Below, one piece after another: positions 31,334 through 39,029 of a stretch of 46,783 bases of DNA. A program made the position numbers and the translations under genes. Positions within the stretch are counted from its first letter, which is position 1. Every line of letters starts with the position of its first letter. The notes below the pieces were generated by a model that saw only the letters and a program-made list of their open reading frames with translations, had not been told where the DNA came from and did not search any database. Source of the DNA: Candidatus Acidiferrum typicum. Lineage in GTDB: Bacteria > Acidobacteriota > Terriglobia > Acidiferrales > UBA7541. The DNA is taken from contig DLMH01000126.1 of assembly GCA_002478115.1 (NCBI GenBank), forward strand, positions 1 to 46,783. The letters run 5' to 3'.

Positions 31334-32850
31334 CGGACTCTTCGTTCAGTGTGGCAATTCGCGGCGAAATAGACGACGCCTTGCTAGCCCATTTAATCCG
31401 TGCTGACCATCAAGAGGATCTATGCTTCGCGACATGGTACCCCAGCAATGGTCATCAGCGGAAAACTGCACTCCTCCACGAGTTGATATTGCCACAATCG
31501 GGAGAGCGGCATGTGCATGGGAATGCGAGCTTCGAAGCGCGTTATTTCGAACGCGCAGCGGTGGAAGCAGCTAAGTTAGGAGCAGGACTGGCATTGCTGC
31601 ATAGTCATCCCGGACCGGGCTGGCAGGACATGAGTGCTGACGATATTCGCGCCGAGCAAGAACATGCGGCCGCAGCAAAAGGGGCAACAGGACTGCCCTT
31701 AATCGGCCTCACTGCCGGCAACGACCGGTCGTGGAGTGCGCGGTTTTGGGAGAAAACCGCCCCCTCGAAATACGAACGCCGTTGGTGTTCCACGGTGCGG
31801 GCTGTCGGCTCACAACTGCGCGTTACGTTCAACGACAGTCTCATACCGCCACCAGTTGCCTCAGAATCACTCCGAAGAACTATTTCGGCGTGGGGTGCCG
31901 CGAAACAGGCAAACCTGGCCCGAATTCGCGTGGGAATCGTCGGTGCCGGCAGCGTAGGCAGCATCATTGCAGAGGCACTTGCACGCACCGGCTTTGAACA
32001 CATCACGTTGATTGACTTTGATACGGTAGAGGAACTCAACCTTGATCGGCTTCTTCACGCCTATCCGCGTGATGCTCGAATGGCACGTGCTAAAGTCCAG
32101 GTGCTCGGCAAAACGATCAAACGGAGCGCTACGGCGTCAGGCTTCACAGTCGAAATGATCGAACGCAGTATCGTCGAGGAAGAGGGGTTCCGCGCGGCGC
32201 TCGATTGCGACGTTCTCTTCTCATGCGTTGATCGTCCCTGGCCGCGAAGCGTTTTAAACTATATCGCCTATACCCATCTCATCCCAGTTATCGATGGGGG
32301 TATTCTCGTAACGGCAAGCAACACGAAAGGTTTACATGCCGCCGATTGGCGCGCTCACATTGCCGGTCCTGGCCGGCGTTGTCTTGAATGTGGGGAACAA
32401 TACGATCCCGGCCTGGTTTCGATCGAACGCGACGGGTATTTTGATGATCCGCGTTACATCGAAGGTTTGCCGGACGATCATTTTATCAAACGCAACGAAA
32501 ACGTATTTGCCTTCAGCATGAGTACGGCCAGTTTCGAAATGCTTCAGCTCCTCATGATGGTCCTTGCCCCGCTTGGTGTGGCGGATGCTGGAGCCCAGAT
32601 GTATCACTTTGTGCCGGGCCTCTTCGACCGTCCAAACTTCGATCTGTGTAAGCCCCGGTGCCCTTTTTCATCTCTATTGCTTAGTAGGGGTGACAGCTCA
32701 GGAATTACGGTCACAGGTGCCCATGCGGCTGCCGAACGCTGCCGCGCAGACCGGTCCCGGCGTCAAGCCGAGCTTCCTTGGCGTGCTCACCTTATCGACT
32801 GGCTCCAAGAGAAACTCAACGCACTTGCCGTTCACTGGGGCGAGCTATGA
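31330..32850 (+). CDS. JAB deubiquitinase-E1/ThiF fusion protein
   Basis: 506 residues. Residues about 8-140 are a JAB/MPN domain with an intact zinc motif: E51, then HSHPGPGWQDMSADD with H91, H93, S102 and D105. Residues about 195-430 are a ThiF/E1 domain: Rossmann loop GIVGAGSVG (202-210), LIDFDTVEELNLDR (227-240) and ROP-like SCVDRPWPRS. Zinc-ligand pairs CLEC and CKPRC follow. The E1 would adenylate a ubiquitin-like C-terminus and the JAB would trim or remove it. Fused in one protein, they complete the operon with the multi-ubiquitin and E2-like genes. Dif-like site 3 follows 69 bases after the stop. Confidence 0.88.
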   Translation: MTDSSFSVAIRGEIDDALLAHLIRADHQEDLCFATWYPSNGHQRKTALLHELILPQSGERHVHGNASFEARYFERAAVEAAKLGAGLALLHSHPGPGWQDMSADDIRAEQEHAAAAKGATGLPLIGLTAGNDRSWSARFWEKTAPSKYERRWCSTVRAVGSQLRVTFNDSLIPPPVASESLRRTISAWGAAKQANLARIRVGIVGAGSVGSIIAEALARTGFEHITLIDFDTVEELNLDRLLHAYPRDARMARAKVQVLGKTIKRSATASGFTVEMIERSIVEEEGFRAALDCDVLFSCVDRPWPRSVLNYIAYTHLIPVIDGGILVTASNTKGLHAADWRAHIAGPGRRCLECGEQYDPGLVSIERDGYFDDPRYIEGLPDDHFIKRNENVFAFSMSTASFEMLQLLMMVLAPLGVADAGAQMYHFVPGLFDRPNFDLCKPRCPFSSLLLSRGDSSGITVTGAHAAAERCRADRSRRQAELPWRAHLIDWLQEKLNALAVHWGEL

Positions 32851-32919
32851 CTCCCAATCTTGGGCAATAACGCGTCTCTAGACAGACAGGAAAAACCAGA
32901 CCTTGCCAGTTGGTTTAGA

Positions 32920-32943
32920 GAATGATAAAGGACGTTATCATTC
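32920..32943 (+). other. dif-like recombination site 3
   Basis: Arms GAATGATAA (32920-32928) and TTATCATTC (32935-32943) are perfect inverted repeats around AGGACG. The core is identical to site 1 over 24 bases. It separates the ubiquitin-like block from the three-gene block at 32989. Confidence 0.7.
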
Positions 32944-32988
32944 ATGGCATTTCCGACCTTTAAGCTCTTGGGATAGCCTTGAGAAATC

Positions 32989-34341
32989 ATGCTGGTGGTT
33001 CCGATTCCCGAACGGGAATTTAATCTTTATGGTCTGGCCCTGCCTGAGGGTCCGAACTTCGAGCCCTACGTTGTCGTCTCCGGATGGAAATGCGACAACG
33101 CCAGAAGTGTTGGCGGCGTGCTGCTCGACCACAACACCGGCGCTCTCGCCATCCGTGCGTTTCGCCGACGCATCGATCACTGCTTCGTCGTAACATCCAG
33201 CAAGTCGGGATTTGCGTCGCATGACGCTGCGTTGATAGAACTGAAGGCCGCAATGCGCCCAGGGGAGCCGCCCGAATCGATCCAGCCCGGAGTCAAGAAG
33301 CGGCCGCCACTTTTGGAGATAGGAAACAGGAAGCCGGGCGAGAATTTCAAGCTGCTCACCGGAACACCGAACCACGTTCCTGCGGCGATTGCTGTTGGCG
33401 AGATCTATCTCGCAATGCCGAACCCCGACGATAATTTTGTATCCGATTTTCAAACGACGAACTTCGACTCGCGCCTTTTCGAGCTCTATTTGCTGGCCGC
33501 ATTTCGGGAGCAAGGCGTCACAGTGCTCCAGGATCACGAATCGCCGGACTTCCTTATCAAGCGTGCCGGCCATGAATGTTTTGTGGAGGCCGTCACCGCA
33601 AATCCAAAAGAAGTGAAAATTCAGGGGCTCACTTTTCCAACATTTGCGCCTGAATCCCAGGAGGAACGGCTCCTTGGCGCCCCCGCCGTGCGATTCGCCA
33701 AAACTCTAAGAAGCAAGATTCAACGGGGATACGAGAAGCTGCCGCACGTGCTGGGAAAACCGTTCGCACTTGCAATTGCGGATTTTCACGCCCCGAGTTC
33801 GATGGTCTGGAGCAGAGAAGCCCTACCGTCGTATCTCTATGGGGTCCACGCGAAGGTCGAAATGGGCCCGGACGGACCGCGCGCCGTTGGGTCGGTCGTC
33901 GATAAGCTCCTCGGTCCCGAAGGGATTCCGGCAGGCCTGTTTCGCGATCCGGCGATGTCGTACCTCTCTGCTGTCGTTTTCAGCAACGCGGCCACGCTTG
34001 GAAAGTTCAACCGTATGGGATTTCTCGCTGGCTGGCAGCCACCTGGCCTGAAAATGATCCGGTCCGGCATCTTCTTCGATCCCGCTCCGAACGCGGTCAA
34101 AGCCAGGGATTTTGAAATGGACGTACTCAGCGACGAATATGCCGCCTTATGGCCCCGCGGCGAAGAGTGGTGCCAGGAGCTTGAGGTTTACCACAATCCG
34201 CTGGCTTCGAGGCCCCTAGCGTTTGAGCTGCTGCCGGGCGCAATTCATTACTTTGAGCTGGATGGCGAGCTTGTATTTAGGTCGATATGGGAGAATACAG
34301 TTCTTTCTTCGCTCACGGATGCCAAGTTCGCGTCGAAATAG
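32989..34341 (+). CDS. uncharacterised protein of cassette 3, possible PD-(D/E)xK-like fold
   Basis: 450 residues, no signal peptide or membrane segment. A region at about 160-205 (SRLFELYLLAAFREQGVTVL, SPDFLI, CFVEAVTAN) has the order helix with Glu, then PD-x, then a strand with E as in PD-(D/E)xK nucleases. E165, D187 and E200 fit, but the Lys position is Val202, so activity is doubtful. The rest has no pattern I recognise. It starts about 45 bases after dif-like site 3 with a weak ribosome binding site and is followed after 121 bases by the next gene. Confidence 0.6.
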   Translation: MLVVPIPEREFNLYGLALPEGPNFEPYVVVSGWKCDNARSVGGVLLDHNTGALAIRAFRRRIDHCFVVTSSKSGFASHDAALIELKAAMRPGEPPESIQPGVKKRPPLLEIGNRKPGENFKLLTGTPNHVPAAIAVGEIYLAMPNPDDNFVSDFQTTNFDSRLFELYLLAAFREQGVTVLQDHESPDFLIKRAGHECFVEAVTANPKEVKIQGLTFPTFAPESQEERLLGAPAVRFAKTLRSKIQRGYEKLPHVLGKPFALAIADFHAPSSMVWSREALPSYLYGVHAKVEMGPDGPRAVGSVVDKLLGPEGIPAGLFRDPAMSYLSAVVFSNAATLGKFNRMGFLAGWQPPGLKMIRSGIFFDPAPNAVKARDFEMDVLSDEYAALWPRGEEWCQELEVYHNPLASRPLAFELLPGAIHYFELDGELVFRSIWENTVLSSLTDAKFASK

Positions 34342-34462
34342 TTCACTCCGCTCGTTTCTCGTACATTTTACGGCAAAATGATTCTATAACTTCTCTGGAA
34401 GACTTGAGCTTCAGGCGACAAATGCGTGACGGAAGAGGCTTTTATAACATGGACTTGCCACT

Positions 34463-36061
34463 ATGACCGAAAACCAGTTTGAGCAGGCCATCGCGCTTAC
34501 GCGTTCGCTGTATAACTTCGCTGCGCTGCACCTTATCGCGGAAGATAAGAATGGCGTGTGGGTGAATCGTTATACGTCCGTGACTTACGGAAGGGAACAA
34601 GATCTGCGAAGCGTCCCGCCGGTGCCTGGCGCAAAGTGCGAAGAACAAGCCGGGACCAGATTTCTCTGCCTCCGCCAGCGACTGCCGCGCAAAGATGCGG
34701 AGGATTTTGTTGCTCGGGCCATTCGAGGAAGCGTGTCCATAGGCGCGTACACGGTGACCTACGATGTCGAGCCCGCAATTACGGGGTTCCGCGCGGCAAG
34801 CATGCGGGGCGACCTTGCAGACGGATCGCTCTGGAACAGCTCAGGGTGGAGCCGCGAGCACATTGGGAGGGTCAAGGAGGCTGGCGGCTATGTCCTGACG
34901 CGTTCGACGGCGTGGCGAATCAAGGATTGCGTTGAGTTTTTGCGAAAGGTCATCTGGCTTCCTATTCCGCTTCGCGAACACCCGGAAAAACTTGGAGACC
35001 TTGACGAATTCTGGCCAGCGCCGATTGAATTCGATGTGCGCGGAGCCAAGGGCTCGGGGACCATCGAGATTGTGTACGACATTCTCCACCCCGAGGACCA
35101 TAGATTGATGATTTGCGGGTCACTCATTCAGGATGATCTCGTCTGGGGACACGTTTGCCTGAGAGGCACGGGACCACACCCTCTTCCAATCGACCCTGAC
35201 GCCGTCGATTTGACACTATGCGTCGATGGAGTTCCGCTTGACGCTAAAGCTCACCGCTTCCTATCAGGGGTATCGATGCGTTTCGCGGTGGATACCGGAC
35301 CGCTCACCTCGTACACCGTTCCCGAGGCGGGAGCTCGTCCGCAAATGACATTTAAGGTTGGCTCCCCGGAGTTGACGGAGCGGTTTGTGGGCAAGCCGCC
35401 CACATCTTCCGTGCGGCACAATGCGTGGGTTATCGGGAGAATTTTTCGCAATCCGCTGCGCGCGGTCGATGCGGAACGGTTTTACGATCCCGTGGCCATC
35501 CCCGACTCGGTGCAGCGGGCCTTCGACGATCTGCGGCAGCTTGGAACGGATCACCGTCGTCCGCGTGTCCTCGTCGCGGACCCATACGCCCTTGATGAGC
35601 GCGCGCTTTACGCGATTGGAACTATCGCGGCGCGCTTTGGCGGCGTGGCATTCATTGAGGTTGCAAGCGGCTTCAAGGCGGGAGACACGGACGCGACGCC
35701 AGAAAAAACGAGGCGTTTCGGCGAGATTTGGAACGCGTTCATGTCGTGGATTTCGCGCGGGCGCCACAGGTCGGCGGAGGAAGTCACGAAGCGCCAGGAA
35801 ACGGAGCGCATAGCCTTCGAAACGGCGCAGCGAGTAGCCAAGATCCTCAACATTGGGTTCCGCTTTTACAGGGCGGAACGATTGCATGATCGTTTCCTTG
35901 TCGTTGGCGACCGTGTGTGGCACGTAGGTCCATCGTTCAACAAAATCGGCGAGCAGGTTAGCGCGATCGTGGAAATGACCGACGAAAAAATCAGGGCACA
36001 AGTCCTCGAATCGCTGGCGCGGTTTACTGCAGGGCCTCTGCTCAAGGAGGCGAAACCATGA
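34463..36061 (+). CDS. uncharacterised protein with C-terminal PLD-like HxR motif
   Basis: 532 residues. The C-terminal part contains RFYRAERLHDRFLVVGDRVW, HVGPSFNKIGEQVSAIVEM, with H475. It reads like a phospholipase-D half-site in which the usual Lys is Arg (H-x-R-x5-D), as in some defence-associated PLD-like proteins (VPA1262-type proteins come to mind, not confirmed). The N-terminal 330 residues are mixed alpha/beta with no known motif. Its stop overlaps the start of the next gene (ATGA), so the two act together. Confidence 0.6.
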   Translation: MTENQFEQAIALTRSLYNFAALHLIAEDKNGVWVNRYTSVTYGREQDLRSVPPVPGAKCEEQAGTRFLCLRQRLPRKDAEDFVARAIRGSVSIGAYTVTYDVEPAITGFRAASMRGDLADGSLWNSSGWSREHIGRVKEAGGYVLTRSTAWRIKDCVEFLRKVIWLPIPLREHPEKLGDLDEFWPAPIEFDVRGAKGSGTIEIVYDILHPEDHRLMICGSLIQDDLVWGHVCLRGTGPHPLPIDPDAVDLTLCVDGVPLDAKAHRFLSGVSMRFAVDTGPLTSYTVPEAGARPQMTFKVGSPELTERFVGKPPTSSVRHNAWVIGRIFRNPLRAVDAERFYDPVAIPDSVQRAFDDLRQLGTDHRRPRVLVADPYALDERALYAIGTIAARFGGVAFIEVASGFKAGDTDATPEKTRRFGEIWNAFMSWISRGRHRSAEEVTKRQETERIAFETAQRVAKILNIGFRFYRAERLHDRFLVVGDRVWHVGPSFNKIGEQVSAIVEMTDEKIRAQVLESLARFTAGPLLKEAKP

Positions 36062-37368
36062 GCGAGGCGTGGAAAAGAATTGTGAGCCAATCTCCGTTTT
36101 CCGGTCAGCGCCAGGCTCAGGCCCGCCCCGACACTGCCGAAGTCGAGATGGCGCTGCTGGAGTGCGAACAGAAAGGCGTGACCGACAGGGATTCCGGCCG
36201 TGTGGTCGCATACGCCTGGTATTCCGGCTTCGAGAATGACAGGGTGCTGAAGCTCGTCCGGGCGGCGGGCGCCCGGAACGTGCTGCTGCGTGAACTGTCC
36301 TGTTACAAATTGGAAGGTGAACGCAAGGTATCGGAGCTGATCGCGCTGTTGGTGCATCGGGGAAGCACCTTCAATCTGGCGCAATGTCTTGATAATCCGG
36401 CGATAGGCTGGGCTGTGGCGGTGATGACGGTCGTGGAAGCCGCGGATTTCGGCGCTCTCGTTTCGAGCCTGGACTCTCCGGAGGATGAGTTGGGACTTAT
36501 CTGCCTCTTTCTTCTCCTCACGTTCGTGCCCCCGGCATCGCGGGTCGCTTTGGTGAAAAAGCTTGCGGCGGTGTCGGGCGATTTCTTTGAGGAAATCCTG
36601 ATAGCTCTGGCATGCGGATGGATTGAAGACGCGGTGTTGCTTGAAGGACAGCCTATCGATGCGGTGCTCTCCGAAATTGAATCGTCGGGCGCTAACAGGG
36701 TGGCGGTCGTGGGAGCCATGTTTGACCACGTGCTTCGCCGCTTCGGCCATGCGCGGCTGGCGGGAGCCGCGGACGAGCGCCTGCAGCGTGCATGGGACTC
36801 GATAAATGGCACAGGTAAGCGGGTCATTCAGCAGGCGGCCAACATAGAGGCAGTGCTGCGGCGCGCGGGCAGGCGCGATTTGGAGGTGCTTGAGGCCATG
36901 TCACAGTGGCGGAACGATGCGGAGATGTCTCCTGCGACCGCCGCTTACATGGGCAAGCGCGCGACAGACTTTCTACAGCGCAGTTTCGGGAGCGCCATGT
37001 ACGAGCGGGAAGGTGCAGGCGCGGATTTGGTCTTCTCAGAGAGAATAATCAATCCGCTCATCCATGCGCTGAGATTTGATGGCATAGAAGTATCGCTATT
37101 CGTCAAGCTGCACGAGCGCCTGGCGTCAGACGCATTTTCGCGCATGACCCGCTATGCGACGTGGCTGAATGACAGAAGGCGGGCCATTGCTTTGGTCGTG
37201 ATTGCGGGACTCGTCGCGAAGGGGCGCGGGGATCTTGCGTTGCTTTCCGCCGTTGAGCAGGCCTCGGCCGAACTCCTCTCGCAGCCGAGCGGCTTTCAGC
37301 CGGTGTTGAACGCGGCTGCCGCTGCGCAGGTTGCCGCGGAGTTGGGATTTACCGTTCCGGCTGCATGA
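36058..37368 (+). CDS. uncharacterised all-helical partner protein
   Basis: 436 residues, almost entirely alpha-helical and rich in Ala/Leu repeats (AIGWAVAVMTVVEAADFGAL, DELGLICLFLLLTFVPPASR, FDHVLRRFGHARLAGAADER). No membrane segment is certain and no catalytic motif is seen. A HEAT-like or other helical-repeat scaffold is possible. ATGA overlap with the upstream PLD-like gene indicates stoichiometric synthesis. Last gene before dif-like site 4. Confidence 0.6.
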   Translation: MSEAWKRIVSQSPFSGQRQAQARPDTAEVEMALLECEQKGVTDRDSGRVVAYAWYSGFENDRVLKLVRAAGARNVLLRELSCYKLEGERKVSELIALLVHRGSTFNLAQCLDNPAIGWAVAVMTVVEAADFGALVSSLDSPEDELGLICLFLLLTFVPPASRVALVKKLAAVSGDFFEEILIALACGWIEDAVLLEGQPIDAVLSEIESSGANRVAVVGAMFDHVLRRFGHARLAGAADERLQRAWDSINGTGKRVIQQAANIEAVLRRAGRRDLEVLEAMSQWRNDAEMSPATAAYMGKRATDFLQRSFGSAMYEREGAGADLVFSERIINPLIHALRFDGIEVSLFVKLHERLASDAFSRMTRYATWLNDRRRAIALVVIAGLVAKGRGDLALLSAVEQASAELLSQPSGFQPVLNAAAAAQVAAELGFTVPAA

Positions 37369-37432
37369 AAGACCTGTAGACAGCCCGGTGCTACAACATT
37401 TCGCTTGCGCTTGTTTTGGGCGCAGGATAGTC

Positions 37433-37457
37433 AATGATACAAGAACGTTATGATTCA
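37433..37457 (+). other. dif-like recombination site 4 (degenerate, 7-bp centre)
   Basis: AATGATAC at 37433-37440, centre AAGAACG, then TTATGATTCA (37448-37457). It aligns with site 1 apart from one inserted base and three substitutions. About 40 bases upstream (from 37393, ACAACATT ... TTGCG ... TTTTGGG-GCAG) also align with the flank of site 1, so the conserved unit is longer than the core. Confidence 0.5.
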
Positions 37458-37490
37458 TAGGGTTAGTGAAGGCACGTATGGCCTGCAACA

Positions 37491-38015
37491 ATGAATGAGA
37501 AGGATCAATCTGCGAGTCCTCAGGGGAGTGAATACGAAGTGCACACCTGCACTCCGGCCCTTCTTTCCGCCGCAGAGATTTCAGTTTGTGCGGATATAGT
37601 CGTGGTCGGTGACGCAGTCGATAGCGCATCAGCCAGGCGTAACCTCCCAAGGGCTCGCCTGCTCGCTATCGCTCGAACGAAAGGCCAGATCGTGGGAGTC
37701 GCGGCTATTAAACACGAGCGGCCCTGGTATGCTGCAAAAACTTCGCGTGACAGCGGTGTAGCTTTCGCTAAGAACACTCTGGAACTCGGATACGTTGCCG
37801 TGCTTCCCGCTCATCAAAATAAAAAGCTCTCACAGCGGCTAGTGAAGGCTTTACTTGCAGAATATACAGCGCCGCTTTTTGCGACAACTTACACCGAGTA
37901 TATGAAAAGGACTTTGGGAAAGGCAGGATTTGCCAACAAAGGCAAAGAGTGGCAAGGCCGACGGCATATGGTGTCCTTCTGGGAAAAAGGCGCTGACGCT
38001 CCGGAGAAAGTGTGA
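37491..38015 (+). CDS. GNAT-family acetyltransferase
   Basis: 174 residues. GNAT features: ARLLAIARTKGQIVGVAAIK (strand 2-4 region), LELGYVAVLPAHQNKKLSQR (strand 4 and the acetyl-CoA P-loop, here Q-N-K-K-L-S in place of Q/R-x-x-G-x-G/A), and TEYMKRTLGKAGFANKGKEW at the end. The P-loop glycines are replaced, so CoA binding may be altered. The stop overlaps the next gene (GTGA), making a two-gene unit. GNAT plus a second small protein can be a toxin-antitoxin pair, but the partner here is HNH-like rather than RHH. Confidence 0.75.
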   Translation: MNEKDQSASPQGSEYEVHTCTPALLSAAEISVCADIVVVGDAVDSASARRNLPRARLLAIARTKGQIVGVAAIKHERPWYAAKTSRDSGVAFAKNTLELGYVAVLPAHQNKKLSQRLVKALLAEYTAPLFATTYTEYMKRTLGKAGFANKGKEWQGRRHMVSFWEKGADAPEKV

Positions 38016-38734
38016 GTAAGAAGTTCAAGGGGCAACGCTGCCCGTATTGTTCTGAGCGCGAGGCAGTGACGGGCGATCACATCTTTGCGAGGGAATTCTT
38101 CTTGCCGTCTGCGAGGGCTAATCTACCGCAGGCTCCCACCTGCGACAAATGCAACAATGAGAAATCCAAGCTGGAGCACTATTTGACGACTGTGTTGCCC
38201 TTTGGAGGGCGACACGCCGATGCCTCGGTAAACCTTGCTTCCATGGTGCCAAAGCGACTTGGAAAAAATGTCAGGCTACATCGGCGTTTGATAGCCGGAC
38301 AACAGATCGTTTCAGCTCCGGATAAGGAAGGCAAATTTGAAGAGACGATAGCGATTCCATTCGAGGGAGAAAAGCTGGAGCAGCTGTTTTCAATGATCGT
38401 CCGCGGGCTCGTCTGGCATCACTGGCGTGTTTATCTTGCGGACGGCTACGCGGTTCAGACGCACACGGTAACGACGCACGGCCTGCATCTCTGCGAGAAT
38501 TTGCTGTTTCGTCCCAACGCGCGGGATCGGGTCCAAGGTAATCACGGTAACGGCACATTCATATACGAGGGCGCCCAAGCCATTGACGACCCCGGAATAA
38601 CGGTGTGGAAATTCGCCGTCTACGGAGGTCTGGCATCATACGAGGATCTCCCTGCGCCCGAGTCGCTGGGTTCTCACCTAATCTCCATGACCGGGCCGCT
38701 GGCCGCATTCGCGCGCGTGAATCGGGAAGCTTGA
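38012..38734 (+). CDS. HNH-endonuclease-like zinc protein
   Basis: 240 residues from GTG 38012 with GGAG 6 bases upstream. Zinc-knuckle HNH pattern at the N-terminus: CPYCSEREAVTGDHIFAREF, then PTCDKCNNEKSKLEHYL. The two Cys pairs and D-H look like the first half of a beta-beta-alpha-metal nuclease, with N-x-x-K-S/N as the third element. The C-terminal 170 residues are alpha/beta without a known motif. Coupled to the GNAT gene; the pair is the sole content of its cassette. Might be a nuclease effector protected or modified by the acetyltransferase (inference). Confidence 0.7.
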   Translation: MSKKFKGQRCPYCSEREAVTGDHIFAREFFLPSARANLPQAPTCDKCNNEKSKLEHYLTTVLPFGGRHADASVNLASMVPKRLGKNVRLHRRLIAGQQIVSAPDKEGKFEETIAIPFEGEKLEQLFSMIVRGLVWHHWRVYLADGYAVQTHTVTTHGLHLCENLLFRPNARDRVQGNHGNGTFIYEGAQAIDDPGITVWKFAVYGGLASYEDLPAPESLGSHLISMTGPLAAFARVNREA

Positions 38735-38767
38735 TCGACAGATGTCGTCGGCGAATACAGTAAATTG

Positions 38768-38856
38768 CATTGTTGCATTCCTGTCTCAGTCGGGCATGAA
38801 AAGCCCCCTGACTCTACAATCTGGTCGCGGGTTCTGGTAGCGTGTGATAAAGGACG
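38768..38856. repeat. 89-nt repeat, copy B (with 29283-29371)
   Basis: 80 of 89 positions match copy A. On the - strand it contains the same AGGA and ATG as in front of the helical gene at 28761. Here the ATG opens into the 3' end of the HNH gene, out of frame, so the original downstream gene has been replaced. It runs up to the centre of dif-like site 5. Confidence 0.85.
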
Positions 38857-38868
38857 TTATCACACGCT
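38839..38868 (+). other. dif-like recombination site 5 (best match)
   Basis: Arms AGCGTGTGATAA (38839-38850) and TTATCACACGCT (38857-38868) are perfect 12-bp inverted repeats around AGGACG. 11+6+11 of this equals the 28-bp layout of Xer sites. Unlike dif, the arms are symmetric, which suggests a single recombinase. Followed at once by an integrase C-terminal fragment. Confidence 0.75.
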
Positions 38869-38871
38869 TAT

Positions 38872-39027
38872 GAACTTCACGATGCCATCATCCTTTACCT
38901 CAAGAGCGACGGCACGCTGGAGCACGCGCAGACTATGGCCGCCCACTCCTCCCCGCGCACCACCAAGCTCTACGACCGCCGCAACGACGAGACGGCGCTC
39001 GACGAGTACGAGAAAGTGAGGATTTGA
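38872..39027 (+). pseudogene. XerC-like tyrosine recombinase, C-terminal remnant
   Basis: One frame reads ELHDAIILYLKSDGTLEHAQ, TMAAHSSPRTTKLYDRRNDE, TALDEYEKVRI and stops at 39025-39027. The H-S-S...T-T-K-L-Y-D-R end is the catalytic tyrosine region of XerC-like integrases. There is no start and the upstream part of the gene is absent: it begins 3 bases after dif-like site 5. With the N-terminal remnant at 23683-23998 it brackets the cassette block; the middle catalytic part (Arg/Lys/His) is missing from both. Confidence 0.75.
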
Positions 39028-39029
39028 TC

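Noticed and set aside
31324..31336. GATACGTTATGA as another dif-like site
   Set aside because: Only a few bases agree with the site arms; it lies inside the coupled stop/start of two genes and lacks the AGGACG centre.
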